This document shows, one piece after another, positions 43,420-52,703 of a DNA stretch of 64,000 bases (the stretch's first letter is position 1; each line of letters begins with the position of its first letter). The notes beneath the pieces were generated by a model. It had not been told where the DNA came from and made no database searches. It saw nothing but the letters and a program-made list of their open reading frames with translations. A program made the translations under genes and the position numbers. Source of the DNA: Mesorhizobium prunaredense (GTDB taxonomy: Bacteria; Pseudomonadota; Alphaproteobacteria; Rhizobiales; Rhizobiaceae); assembly GCF_900156895.1 (NCBI RefSeq), contig NZ_FTPD01000078.1:1-64000 (forward strand), read 5' to 3'.

Positions 43420-46400
43420 GCATGCGGCTCCCGTCCGGATCAAAGAAGTGGTTGGAGACGATCTCGACCGGGCCGAACCGGTTGCGCAGGGGATCGGAGA
43501 TATGGGCGCGCGTGCCGCGCCGTGCCTTGCCATCCTTGACCAAAGCGAGCGCGATATACCTGCCGAGCGCCGGCGAATAACAGCAAGCGGTGATGTGGCC
43601 GATGGAATCGTGCGGATTGGCTTCGTCAAGCGCTTCGACGATGTGCGCACCGCCGTTGAGCGGCTGGTTGTCCAGCGAAACCAGGCCGACGAGTTCCAGC
43701 CGGCCGGGCGCGATCGGGCCCTCGCGGTCCATCATCGCCGAGCCGATGAAGGGCTTCTTCCTGGACAGCATCCAGTCGAGATGCAGGTCTCGTGCGGTGG
43801 TGCGGCCGTCGATCTCGGCGCCGGTGACGTGGCCTTTCTCGATGCGCAACGTGCCAAGCGCCTCAAGCCCGTAAGTCACCAGTCCGAACGGCTTGCCGGC
43901 TTCGATCAAGGCTTCCCAGACATGGGCGGCGTAGCCTGCGCCGGAGTAGACTTCGAAGGCCATTTCGCCGGAGAAGGAAAGCCGGCAGATCATCACCGGC
44001 ACGCCTGATATCTTGCCGTGCACGATGCCCATGAAAGGCAGGGTTGCGTTGTCGACGGCGGTACCGGTGACGCAAGCAGCAAGAATGGCTCGCGCCTTTG
44101 GCCCGCCGATCGCCGCACCCGCCCATTCGTCGGTCACCGAGGTGACATGGACCTTCAGCTCCGGCCAGATGACGTCGAGGAAATACTCCAGATGCTGCAT
44201 CACCTTGCCGGCATTGGCGGTGGTGGTGGTCATCAGGAAGTCCTGTTCGCCGAGCCGCCACGTCGTGCCGTCGTCGAAGGCGAGGCCGTCCTCGCGCAGC
44301 ATCAGCCCGTAGCGGGCCTTGCCGACGGCCAATGTCGAGAACATGTTGGTGTAAACCCGGTCGAGGAATTCCGCCGCGTCCGGGCCCTGCACGGCGATCT
44401 TGCCCAGCGTCGAGACATCGACGATGCCGGCGCTCTCGCGCGTCGCCCTGGCTTCGCGCACATAGGCCTGCTCGATCGTCTCGCCGGGATGGCCATAGAT
44501 CATCGGGCGATACCAGAGGCCGGCTGAATACATGGTCGCGCCGTTGGCGACATGCCAGTCATGCATCGGCGTCAGCCGTTCGGGCCTCAGGTCGCCGAAA
44601 CGCTCCGCGGCGAGTGAGCCGATCGACACGGCCGAAAAAGGTGGGCGAAAGCGTGTCGTGCCGACTTCGGGAATCGGCTTGCCCAGCGCCTCTGCCATGA
44701 TGGCGAGGCCGGGTATGTTGGAGCTCTTGCCCTGGTCGGTCGCCATGCCGAGCGTGGTGTAGCGCTTCAGGTGCTCGACCGAGACGAAGCCTTCGCGATG
44801 CGCAAGCCGCACATCCTCCGCCGTTACGTCGTGCTGGAAATCGACGAAGCTTTTTCCATCAGCCCTGATCTCGAACACCGGCGCCGGATCGGGATCGCCG
44901 GGTGCGGCTTCGACGACTGGCAGGGCCGCTGGCGTACCCGTTCCACCCGCCGCGGAAAGGCCGGCGGCGCGGCCTTCGGCGATTGCCTCGGCGGTGGAAA
45001 AGCTGCCGGTGAAAGCGCCGGCGCCAATCCATCGCTGGGTTGGCCATCGCTGGGTTGGCGATTGCTGGGTTGGCTTCGGTGGCAGGAAGGCCTGTCTGGC
45101 GGCATTCCATTCCGCCTTGGCGCCGGCCTGGCTGGCCAGATGGATGGTCGGCGACCAGCCTCCCGACATCAGCAGGCAGTCGGCTTGAATGCTGCGCGCC
45201 TCGCCGGCAAGCGCGCCGTTGACCATGTCGAAGCGCTGCACCTTGATGCCGGACAGCGCCTTGCCGCCTTCGGTGGCGACCACGGCGTGACCGAAAAGGA
45301 TCTTGGCTTCCGCTTCATCGCCGAGCTCGCGCATCTCGCTCGAAAGCTCCGGCCGCACGTCGACGATGGCGACAATCGCCGCACCGGCCTTCTTCAGCGC
45401 CAGGGCGGAGCGATACGCGCTGTCATTGTTGGTGAACAGCGCGATCCTGTGGCCCGGCAGCACGCCGTACTCGTTGGCGTAGCGCTCGGCGGCATGGGCC
45501 AGCATCACACCCGGCCGATCGTTGCCTGGAAACACCAGGGGCCGCTCCAACGAGCCGGTGGCCAGCACCACCGACTTGGCGCGAATGGTCCAGTAGCGAT
45601 GCCGCGGTTCGCCCTTGCCGGGTTTCTCCTTGTGGTCGGTAACCCGTTCGAGCGCGGCAAGCACGTTGCCGTCGTAATAGCCCCAGACCGTGGTGCGCGG
45701 CAGCAGGCGGACATTGTCATAGCCTTCGAGCTGGCCGGCGGCTCGCGCTGCCCAGTCGGCCCCGGGCATGCCGTCGATCGTCTCGCCCGACCAGTTGGCC
45801 GAGCCGCCGAGATGCGGTTCGAGCTCGCTGAGGATGACACGCGCGCCCTGATCGGCTGCTGCCCTGGCGGCCATCAGCCCGGCCGGACCGGAACCGACCA
45901 CCAGCACATCGCAGAAGGCGTTCATGCGCTCGTAACGCGCCGTGTCGGCAGCGATCCCGGCGCGGCCGAGACCGGCGGCGCGGCGGATGAAATGCTCGCA
46001 CAGCATCCAGAAACGCGTGCTCTTTAGCGGGCCGATCGCGGGTCCCATGAAGGTCTTGTAATAGAAGCCGGCGGACAGAAGCTTGCCGCCGAGCTGGTTG
46101 GCGGCGCTGACGTCCCAGGCCAGGGATGGAAAGCGGTTCTGGCTGACGGCGGTCAGCCCATCATAGATCTCGACCATGGTCGCGGCGATGTTCGGCTCGC
46201 GAACCTCGCCCCGCAACACCGTCACCAGGGCGTTCGGTTCCTCGACGCCTGATGTCAGCACGCCGCGGGGACGGTGGTACTTGAACGAGCGCCCGAACAG
46301 GGTGACGCCATTGGCCAGCAGCGCTGAGGCAAGCGTGTCGCCGGCATGGCCGGTGCAAGGCGCGCCGTCGAAGGTGAACCGGATGGTTCGCAGCCGGTCG

Positions 46401-46435
46401 ATCCGGCCACCGGCATCGGTGCGGCGCGGGCTCAT
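43412..46435 (-). CDS. soxA: Sarcosine oxidase alpha subunit
   Basis: SoxA carries the NAD+ site and the tetrahydrofolate-dependent GcvT-like domain of sarcosine oxidase, which converts sarcosine, O2 and H4folate to glycine, H2O2 and methylene-H4folate. The 1007-aa chain has an N-terminal 2Fe-2S-ferredoxin-like fold (FTFDGAPCTGHAGDTLASALL), a dinucleotide fold (VLVVGSGPAGLMAARAAADQG near residue 177) and a C-terminal GcvT half. An insertion PTQQSPTQRWPTQRW near residue 455, encoded by a 15-bp tandem repeat, interrupts the stretch before IGAGAFTGSFS. The start overlaps soxD by 4 bp. Confidence 0.94.
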   Translation of the reverse strand: MSPRRTDAGGRIDRLRTIRFTFDGAPCTGHAGDTLASALLANGVTLFGRSFKYHRPRGVLTSGVEEPNALVTVLRGEVREPNIAATMVEIYDGLTAVSQNRFPSLAWDVSAANQLGGKLLSAGFYYKTFMGPAIGPLKSTRFWMLCEHFIRRAAGLGRAGIAADTARYERMNAFCDVLVVGSGPAGLMAARAAADQGARVILSELEPHLGGSANWSGETIDGMPGADWAARAAGQLEGYDNVRLLPRTTVWGYYDGNVLAALERVTDHKEKPGKGEPRHRYWTIRAKSVVLATGSLERPLVFPGNDRPGVMLAHAAERYANEYGVLPGHRIALFTNNDSAYRSALALKKAGAAIVAIVDVRPELSSEMRELGDEAEAKILFGHAVVATEGGKALSGIKVQRFDMVNGALAGEARSIQADCLLMSGGWSPTIHLASQAGAKAEWNAARQAFLPPKPTQQSPTQRWPTQRWIGAGAFTGSFSTAEAIAEGRAAGLSAAGGTGTPAALPVVEAAPGDPDPAPVFEIRADGKSFVDFQHDVTAEDVRLAHREGFVSVEHLKRYTTLGMATDQGKSSNIPGLAIMAEALGKPIPEVGTTRFRPPFSAVSIGSLAAERFGDLRPERLTPMHDWHVANGATMYSAGLWYRPMIYGHPGETIEQAYVREARATRESAGIVDVSTLGKIAVQGPDAAEFLDRVYTNMFSTLAVGKARYGLMLREDGLAFDDGTTWRLGEQDFLMTTTTANAGKVMQHLEYFLDVIWPELKVHVTSVTDEWAGAAIGGPKARAILAACVTGTAVDNATLPFMGIVHGKISGVPVMICRLSFSGEMAFEVYSGAGYAAHVWEALIEAGKPFGLVTYGLEALGTLRIEKGHVTGAEIDGRTTARDLHLDWMLSRKKPFIGSAMMDREGPIAPGRLELVGLVSLDNQPLNGGAHIVEALDEANPHDSIGHITACCYSPALGRYIALALVKDGKARRGTRAHISDPLRNRFGPVEIVSNHFFDPDGSRMHG
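45031..45075. repeat. In-frame 15-bp tandem repeat within soxA
   Basis: Three head-to-tail copies of A-T-(C/T)-GCTGGGTTGGC-(C/G/T) lie at 45031-45045, 45046-45060 and 45061-45075. On the coding strand they add PTQRW-type pentapeptides without disturbing the frame. Copy number could vary by slippage between strains. Confidence 0.85.
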
Positions 46436-46728
46436 ATCTTGCCCTCCGCCTTGTGCCGAGCAGCGACTTTGTGGTCGCCGCGCGTGAACGCGACGCTGGA
46501 GATCTCGTGTGTCAGCGTGTTGCGCACGACCCTGAGATGGGCGCGGCAGCCGCCGGAATGCTGCCAGATCTCGTTGTGGTCACCCGCCAGGTTCAACCGG
46601 TCATAGACATAGGCGTTCCAGGCATCGAGGTCCTGCGAGGCAGGCTGAGGGCGCTCGCGGTTGCCGTCGCCCTGATAGGTGAACTCGATGACGTCGCGCG
46701 GGCCGCAATAGGGGCAGGTAATCAGCAT
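46432..46728 (-). CDS. soxD: Sarcosine oxidase delta subunit
   Basis: SoxD is a zinc-binding subunit. The 98-aa protein has the expected ligands: C5 and C8 in MLITCPYCG, then H57 and C61 in WQHSGGCRAHL, ending in a basic tail. The ATG at 46728 begins the canonical MLITCPYCG; the 17 residues upstream in frame come from a palindromic repeat. The stop overlaps soxA by 4 bp. Confidence 0.94.
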   Translation of the reverse strand: MLITCPYCGPRDVIEFTYQGDGNRERPQPASQDLDAWNAYVYDRLNLAGDHNEIWQHSGGCRAHLRVVRNTLTHEISSVAFTRGDHKVAARHKAEGKI

Positions 46729-46748
46729 GCGATTGTATCTTCTCGTTT

Positions 46749-46817
46749 GACCATGATTTTGGCCGAAAACCGGTTCCACTCTTTGTTACGCCGGCCTACG
46801 GTTCGGGATCATGGTCT
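46749..46817. repeat. Palindromic repeat inside the sox operon
   Basis: GACCATGATTTTGGCCG at the left and CGGGATCATGGTC at the right form the arms of a dyad between soxB and soxD; its last bases overlap the soxB stop codon (46816-46818). It may form a hairpin in the soxBDAG mRNA and alter the stoichiometry of SoxB to the other subunits. Confidence 0.7.
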
Positions 46818-48075
46818 AATGCAGCCGCGGCGTTGCGCCCTGGCCCTTGTCGTCGATCACCAGGCCGCGATGGAAGCGATCCAGCGTGAAGGGCGCGTTG
46901 ATGTCATGCGGTTCATCCTTGGCGATGGTCCAGGCAAAGCACCAGCCGGAGGCCGGCGTCGCCTTGAAGCCGCCGTAGCACCAGCCGCAGTTGAGATACA
47001 TGCCCGGCAGCGGGCCGGTGGTGATGATGGGAGAACCGTCCATCGACATGTCGCAGACGCCGCCCCAGGAGCGCAGCATACGAACGCGGGCGAGACCGGG
47101 AAAAAGCGCCAGCATCTCGCTCATCACCTCGTCGACAACAGGCAAACTGCCGCGCTGGGCGTAGCTGTTGTAGCCGTCGAGATCGCCGCCATAGACAAGG
47201 CCGCCCTTGTCCGACTGCGACATGTAGAAATGGCCCATGCCGAAAGTCAGGACCGTGTTGATGAACGGCTTCAGCGATTCCGTCACGAAGGCCTGCAGCA
47301 CGTGGCTCTCGATCGGCATCGTATCGATGCCGGCGAGCCGCATGACTTGCCCGGTGCTGCCGGCCACCGCGACCGCCACCTTCCTGGCGCGGATCTCTCC
47401 GCGCGACGTCGAGACGCCTGATATGCGGTCGCCGTCGCGCAGGAAGCCGGTGACCTCGCAATTCTCGATGATGTCGACGCCGCGACGGTCGGCGCCGCGC
47501 GCATAGCCCCAGGCGACGGCATCGTGGCGGGCGGTGCCGGCGCGCCGCTGCATCAGGCCGCCGACGATTGGGAAGCGCGCCGTGGCGGAGACGTCCAGCG
47601 CCGGCACCAGGCGCGCGATCTCGGCCGTGGTCATCAACTCGGCGTCGACGTCGAGATGGCGCATGGCGTTGCCGCGGCGGGCAAAATCGTCGAGCTGGGC
47701 GGGCGTGTGCGCGAGGTTGAGGCAGCCGCGCTGCGAGAACATGACGTTGTAGTTGAGATCGTGCGACAGGTTCTCCCACAGCTTCATCGAATGTTCGTAG
47801 AAGCGCGTGTTGGCAGGCAGCAGGTAGTTGGAGCGCACGGCCGTCGTGTTGCGGCCGACATTGCCGGAGCCGAGCCAGCCCTTTTCCAGCACCGCGACGT
47901 TGGTGATGCCGTGCTCCTTGGCGAGATAATAGGCGGTCGACAGGCCATGGCCGCCGCCGCCGATGACGATCACGTCGTAGGACGCCTTCGGGTCCGGCTT
48001 GCGCCAGGCCGGTTTCCAGTCCTTGTTGCCGGTCAGCGCATTTTTGAGAAGCGAGAAGGCCGAATATTCCGCCAT
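46816..48075 (-). CDS. soxB: Sarcosine oxidase beta subunit
   Basis: SoxB holds the covalent FMN and the sarcosine-oxidising FAD site. The 419-aa protein shows the FAD fold VIVIGGGGHGLSTAYYLAKEHG near residue 35 (G-rich), EKGWLGSGNVGRNTT near 64, and RHDAVAWGYARGADRRG near 185, where the histidine binds FMN. C-terminal GMYLNCGWCYGGFKATP is typical. It is the first gene of soxBDAG; its promoter should lie in 48076-48276, where I see no clear consensus. Confidence 0.95.
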   Translation of the reverse strand: MAEYSAFSLLKNALTGNKDWKPAWRKPDPKASYDVIVIGGGGHGLSTAYYLAKEHGITNVAVLEKGWLGSGNVGRNTTAVRSNYLLPANTRFYEHSMKLWENLSHDLNYNVMFSQRGCLNLAHTPAQLDDFARRGNAMRHLDVDAELMTTAEIARLVPALDVSATARFPIVGGLMQRRAGTARHDAVAWGYARGADRRGVDIIENCEVTGFLRDGDRISGVSTSRGEIRARKVAVAVAGSTGQVMRLAGIDTMPIESHVLQAFVTESLKPFINTVLTFGMGHFYMSQSDKGGLVYGGDLDGYNSYAQRGSLPVVDEVMSEMLALFPGLARVRMLRSWGGVCDMSMDGSPIITTGPLPGMYLNCGWCYGGFKATPASGWCFAWTIAKDEPHDINAPFTLDRFHRGLVIDDKGQGATPRLH

Positions 48076-48294
48076 TCTTTTTGTTGTCCGTTCTGGCTTT
48101 TCGTCAGCCGTTTTGGGCGATGCGGCACATTATAGAGCAGGCCGCTGCCGCAAAGCCAATATTGCGCCATCGCTTTTCGACTGGCCGACTCCGAAATCGG
48201 CGGGCAGGGGCGGGACGGCTTGCTCCCCGGTATGAGCGTCTTTATCAAGGGCGAGCTTTAGAACGCCTTACCACCTGTGAGTCGCCAAACGATC

Positions 48295-50784
48295 ATGCTT
48301 TTCCGACTACTCCGCTTCGTTCTGGTCCTGGCGATCGTCGCCTCGGCGCCGCTGTCGCTTGATGCTGCGGCGCAGGGGCTTGAGCAGGCTGCCTCTGGAG
48401 TGGTCGCCGACCAGCAGAAAATCCTGCAGGACCTGACGACAAGGACCGACAATCTCGAAAAGAAAATCCAGGAGGACGGCGACGACGACGCCAGTCTTGT
48501 CGATATCCGCCTGCAGCTCGAGGAAATGTCGCGAGGTGCGCTGAACAGCGCGCTTGCCTTCCGCCCGCGCCTTTCGGAGATCAACGCAAGGCTCGATCAG
48601 ATCGGGGCGCCGCCGGCCGCGGGCCAGCCGCCCGAACCCGAGATCGTGACCAGCGAACGCCAGGTGCTGGCGTCCGAAAAGGCTGAGATCAATGCTGTCA
48701 TCGCCGCGGCGCAAAACCTGTCGATCCGCATCAGCGGCCTCATTGCCAAAATCGGCAATATGCGCAGCGAGCTGTTTCGCAACCTGCTCACCAAGCGCTA
48801 CGTGCTGTCCGACGCGTTGAGCCCCGAGGTCATTTCCGACGCCAACGGTGAATTTACCGGCTTCTACAAGGCGGTGTCATCGTGGCTGGCCTTCGTCTTC
48901 AAGTTCAAGTTCCAGGCCGTGCTGGCCGCGACCTTGACGGCGCTCTCCCTGGCGGCGGTGCTTTTTGTCGGTGGGCGGCGTCTGTTCGGGCGTGTCTTCG
49001 AAGCGGACCCTTCGGTCGAAGATCCGTCCTATCTCAGCCGGTTGTCGGTGGCGTTCTGGTCGACGTTGCTGCCGACGCTGGCGGTCGGCGTCTTCCTGGT
49101 CTCGACCGTGTTCTTTTTCAACTATTACAACGTGTTGCGCGGTGACATTGGCGTTTTCCTGAATGCGCTGGTTGGGGTCATCGCGGTGGTGTTCTGTGTC
49201 AACCGACTGGCCAATGCGGCGCTGGAGCCGCGGCTGCCGAACTGGCGGCTCATCCCCGTTGAATCGGGTCCGGCGCGCTGGCTGGTGCGGCTGACGACCG
49301 CCATGGCTGTGGTGATCGGCGTCAACAATTTCCTGTCGGTCGTCAACGACAAGATGGGCTCGCCGCTGTCGCTGACCATCGCCAGAAGTTTTGTCGCCAC
49401 CATCATCGTCGGCGTCATCCTGATCCTGATGGGGCTGCTGAAGCCGTTCAAGGCCACCGACGGAAGCTGGCGCCCCTGGCCGGCGTGGCTGCGCTACACG
49501 GCAGTCGCGATCGGCCTTTTCACCATTGCCACTGCGCTGCTCGGCTATATCGGCCTTGCCATCTTCGTCTCGCTGCAAGTCGTGGTCACCGGCACCATTC
49601 TGGTCACTGCCTATATCGGCTTCCTGTCGGCGCGGGCGATCAGCGAGGAAGGCGGTTTTGCCAACACATCGATCGGGCGCTGGCTATCGACCAATTCCAG
49701 TTATGAGGAGTCGGCGCTCGACCAACTCGGCCTGGTCGTCAGCGTCGCCATCAACCTGATGATCGTGCTGGTGTTCCTGCCGCTGATTCTGTTGATGTGG
49801 GGCTTCCAGCCTGGCGACATCCAGGCCTGGGGCTACAAGCTGGCGACGGACCTCACCATCGGCTCGGTGACGATCTCGGTGACCGGCATCCTGACCGGCA
49901 TCATTGTCTTCATTATCGGCTATTTCCTGACGCGCTGGTTCCAGGGCTGGCTCGACGGCTCGGTGATGGCGCGCGGCAAGGTCGATACCGGCGTGCGCAA
50001 CTCGATCCGGCTGGCGGTCGGCTATGCCGGCGTGGCGCTCGCAGCACTCGTCGGCGTCTCGGCGGCGGGGATCGATCTCTCCAATCTGGCGCTTGTCGCG
50101 GGCGCCCTGTCGCTCGGTATCGGCTTTGGCCTGCAAAATGTCGTCTCCAACTTCGTCTCCGGTCTGATCCTTTTGGCCGAGCGGCCGTTCAAGGTCGGCG
50201 ACTGGATCGTCGCCGGTGAGATCAGCGGCACGGTCAAGAAGATCAGCGTGCGCGCTACCGAGATCGAGACGTTCCAGCGGCAGTCGGTGATCCTGCCCAA
50301 TTCAAACCTGATCAACAATGCCGTCGGCAACTGGACGCACCGCAACAAGCTCGGTCGCATCGACATTAAGGTCGGCGTCGCCTACGGCAGCGACGTCAAG
50401 CAGGCCCATGCTGTCCTTTTGGAGATTGCGCGCGGCCATCCGCTGGTGCTGAAAAATCCGGAACCCTTCGTGCTGTTCACCAATTTCGGGCCGGCCGCTC
50501 TCGAATTCGAAATCCGCGTGTTCCTGGCCGACGTGATGAACGGCAACATCGTGCAGAACGACATCCGGTTTGCCGTCCTCGATGAGTTCGCCGATCAGCA
50601 TATCGAAATTCCATCGGCGCCGCGCGCCGTCGTCGAGACCAAGAAGCATGAGGCGTGGCCGATCGATGACGACAAGATCGAAGTCGATTTCGCCGAGCAG
50701 GAGCGCGCGGCGGCTGAAGCCGCGGCCGAGACGAAACGCCTGGCTAGATCCGGGCGCAAGACCCGCAAGCCGGATCCCGATTGA
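48295..50784 (+). CDS. MscS-family mechanosensitive channel with DUF3772 N-terminus
   Basis: The 829-aa inner-membrane channel opens to release solutes on osmotic down-shock. A signal peptide (MLFRLLRFVLVLAIVASAP) precedes a periplasmic coiled-coil domain with DUF3772 (to about residue 195), then about ten membrane helices and the MscS core GIGFGLQNVVSNFVSGLILL (near 615) followed by the beta domain FKVGDWI. An acidic, Ala-rich C-terminal tail follows. GTG 48277 is an alternative start. In a cell that makes or burns compatible solutes, such a channel fits osmotic adaptation. Confidence 0.9.
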   Translation: MLFRLLRFVLVLAIVASAPLSLDAAAQGLEQAASGVVADQQKILQDLTTRTDNLEKKIQEDGDDDASLVDIRLQLEEMSRGALNSALAFRPRLSEINARLDQIGAPPAAGQPPEPEIVTSERQVLASEKAEINAVIAAAQNLSIRISGLIAKIGNMRSELFRNLLTKRYVLSDALSPEVISDANGEFTGFYKAVSSWLAFVFKFKFQAVLAATLTALSLAAVLFVGGRRLFGRVFEADPSVEDPSYLSRLSVAFWSTLLPTLAVGVFLVSTVFFFNYYNVLRGDIGVFLNALVGVIAVVFCVNRLANAALEPRLPNWRLIPVESGPARWLVRLTTAMAVVIGVNNFLSVVNDKMGSPLSLTIARSFVATIIVGVILILMGLLKPFKATDGSWRPWPAWLRYTAVAIGLFTIATALLGYIGLAIFVSLQVVVTGTILVTAYIGFLSARAISEEGGFANTSIGRWLSTNSSYEESALDQLGLVVSVAINLMIVLVFLPLILLMWGFQPGDIQAWGYKLATDLTIGSVTISVTGILTGIIVFIIGYFLTRWFQGWLDGSVMARGKVDTGVRNSIRLAVGYAGVALAALVGVSAAGIDLSNLALVAGALSLGIGFGLQNVVSNFVSGLILLAERPFKVGDWIVAGEISGTVKKISVRATEIETFQRQSVILPNSNLINNAVGNWTHRNKLGRIDIKVGVAYGSDVKQAHAVLLEIARGHPLVLKNPEPFVLFTNFGPAALEFEIRVFLADVMNGNIVQNDIRFAVLDEFADQHIEIPSAPRAVVETKKHEAWPIDDDKIEVDFAEQERAAAEAAAETKRLARSGRKTRKPDPD

Positions 50785-50823
50785 AGGCTGAGATCCAAGC
50801 AAGAGCGTGGAAGGCGGATCACC

Positions 50824-51255
50824 CTAGAAGTTTATGTGATCGAGTTGATCTGACGGATAGGTTCTTGAGAGGTGATGCCGGTTCTGCTCGTCAGTGTATC
50901 CGAGGAGCTTTCCCGATAGCCATTCCAACTGCGGGCACCAGGCGCCGCGGTGTAGAAGCTCGAGAAGCAGCGAAAAGGCTTCCACTCTCCATGCTTCGCC
51001 CTCGTGGGCGTAGAAATAATAGTCGATGTTGAGCCGGGTTCCTCCCGGTCCTTTTGCTTCGAAAGTTCGGAGATGCTCGGACAGCGTTCCATTTGCAACA
51101 TGGGTCGCGAAGTCCTGATTGGCCAATGCATCGGATTTTTCAAAGCCGTCCACGCGCTCGTGGGCGAACATCGCAAAGGGCTTGGCCCCCGCAAGCATCA
51201 TCTCCAGTTCACGGTTGGTGTGCGGCGGGTATGGATAAGGCTTTTTGCCATTCAT
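50824..51255 (-). CDS. Hypothetical protein, 143 aa
   Basis: The product has no signal peptide, membrane segment or family that I recognise. It begins MNGKKPYPYPPHTNRELE, is rich in aromatic and charged residues and carries one Cys-containing RGAWCPQLEWL segment. Base composition is lower in GC than its neighbours, which would fit recent acquisition. It lies alone, convergent with the MscS gene and divergent from the small secreted protein gene. Confidence 0.55.
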   Translation of the reverse strand: MNGKKPYPYPPHTNRELEMMLAGAKPFAMFAHERVDGFEKSDALANQDFATHVANGTLSEHLRTFEAKGPGGTRLNIDYYFYAHEGEAWRVEAFSLLLELLHRGAWCPQLEWLSGKLLGYTDEQNRHHLSRTYPSDQLDHINF

Positions 51256-51439
51256 CTATTTCAATTCCCAACACTGCTGTGGAACGACACGGCGCTTCGG
51301 CTGAACGTTCCGAAAACCAATTGCGGCATGAATGCGGCATTCAGTTGCCGTTCAGCTGGCATCTCATATAAGCTCACGTGCAAAGGGCGAGAATGCCTTG
51401 CGAAATGCAACAGAGGCGGTGGAAACACCGATACTGCAA

Positions 51440-51703
51440 ATGTGGAAGTCTCTCGTCGCCGCCATCGCTTTTCTTGCCGTGGGCGGTTCAGCCTTCGCCG
51501 CCAGCGCGACCAACAAGGACGCCGAGACCCGCACACTCGTCGTGACCGAAGGCGGTGGCAAGACGGAGCTGGCGCTGGCCGCCGGCGAAACCGCGGAATT
51601 CTGCCCGACCGGCTGTTTCGTTACCATGCCGAATGGCGACCTCGAGGCGCTGACCGGTTCGGAAACGATCGAAATCTCAGGCGGCGTCGCCCGTATCAAG
51701 TAA
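51440..51703 (+). CDS. Small secreted hypothetical protein, 87 aa
   Basis: A signal peptide (MWKSLVAAIAFLAVGGSAFA) precedes about 67 mature residues containing two cysteines close together (AEFCPTGCFVTMPNGD), likely a disulphide. The function is unknown; periplasmic location is inferred. The frame is open upstream to 51332, but the ATG at 51440 gives the clean signal. A strong terminator follows at 51734-51759. Confidence 0.75.
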   Translation: MWKSLVAAIAFLAVGGSAFAASATNKDAETRTLVVTEGGGKTELALAAGETAEFCPTGCFVTMPNGDLEALTGSETIEISGGVARIK

Positions 51704-51733
51704 CCGCGTCAAAACGTTAACGACTGTTTTTCG

Positions 51734-51759
51734 AAGGCCGGGCAAATGCCCGGCCTTTT
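51734..51759 (+). terminator. Rho-independent terminator
   Basis: An 11-bp perfect stem (AAGGCCGGGCA/TGCCCGGCCTT) with a 2-nt loop is followed by TTTTA. It should end transcription of the 51440 gene and lies immediately before the decayed membrane-protein gene. Confidence 0.85.
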
Positions 51760-51760
51760 A

Positions 51761-52468
51761 TGGTTCGCCGGCGCGGTGCTGATGGTGGCCGAATTCGGCG
51801 ACGCGACGCGGGCCGCGACGCCGGATCTGCTGTGCTCGGTGCTGTTCCTCGGCGGGCTTTTTGCGTATGTGCGCGGTCGCGAGGTGGCGGCGGCGATCCT
51901 GCTCTTTCTCGCCTTCATGGCGCGGCCCGACAGCATCGTCTTCCTCGCCATCTTCGCCGTGCTGCTGGTCGGCTACCGGCAGAAGGCGTGGGGCGCGCTG
52001 GCCGGCTTTGCCGCTTCCTTGGTCGCCTATTTCGCCAGCTCGCACTGGGCGCAGCATCCCGGGCTGGTGGCCGCATCTGTGGTTCTCCAGCGTCGAGCAG
52101 CACCACAATATGGACGGCTTCGATCCGCCGTTCTCGGCTGCCGCCTATCTCCGGGCTTTTGCCGTCTTCCTGGTCCGCGCCGTCAGCCTGAACAGCTGGG
52201 TGGGCATTTCGGTGCTGGCGCTGGCGGGTGGTATGCGGCCAGCCGCGCCGGCTTCAAGCTCGACCGCCGTGCCGGCATCCTGTTTGCGGCATTGGTGTTC
52301 GGCGTGCTGGCGAAGTTTACCGTCTTCCCGATCCGCGACACCCGCATCTATTTTCCCAATCTGATCCCGCCGTACCTGCTGCTCGCCGGCCCGTTCATGG
52401 CGCTGTGGGCGAGCATCAAAGGGCGTCGCCCCGCAGTGTTGCACTTCGTTCCAGGAGATAAACCATAA
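51761..52468 (+). pseudogene. Decayed polytopic membrane protein (glycosyltransferase-39-like)
   Basis: The reading of a hydrophobic polytopic protein needs three segments: one frame to about 52065 (LLFLAFMARPDSIVFLAIFA), a second from there to about 52230 (PHLWFSSVEQHHNMDGFDPP, then LRAFAVFLVRAVSLNSWVGI), and the first again to the end (RDTRIYFPNLIPPYLLLAGP). Two compensating frameshifts are therefore present. The N-terminal third expected for this class of lipid-linked-sugar transferase is missing as well, cut at the terminator. I read it as a remnant. Confidence 0.7.
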
Positions 52469-52531
52469 GTTCCGTCTCCAGCCTGGCGCGCATCATTTTC
52501 CCTTGAGGCAGCTGGTCTCAGACCAGTTTCT

Positions 52532-52579
52532 GCGCATGATCCTAGCGAAAATCGGTTCCGATTTTTCGGGGTCATGCGC
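52532..52579. repeat. Palindromic intergenic repeat (CATGATCC family)
   Basis: GCGCATGATCCTAGCGAAAATC and GATTTTTCGGGGTCATGCGC are the arms around GGTTCC. A smaller perfect dyad CTGGTC-TCA-GACCAG lies just upstream (52512-52526). Together they fill the gap before the third FAD-GcvT gene. Confidence 0.7.
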
Positions 52580-52703
52580 CGGGGTCGCGCCGCACCTGCA
52601 GTGTGTCGCAAACAGGCGGTAGCACGATGGCCGTCGGCTGCATATTGTGCGCCGATCAAGCGGGCGCCTGGCGCCGGCAGCAGCACTTTTGGAGTCGCGG
52701 GCA

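Noticed and set aside
45025..45080. Tandem repeat considered as a CRISPR remnant
   Set aside because: Units are 15 bp, contiguous, without spacers, and lie in frame inside soxA. No CRISPR array or cas gene was seen anywhere in the window.
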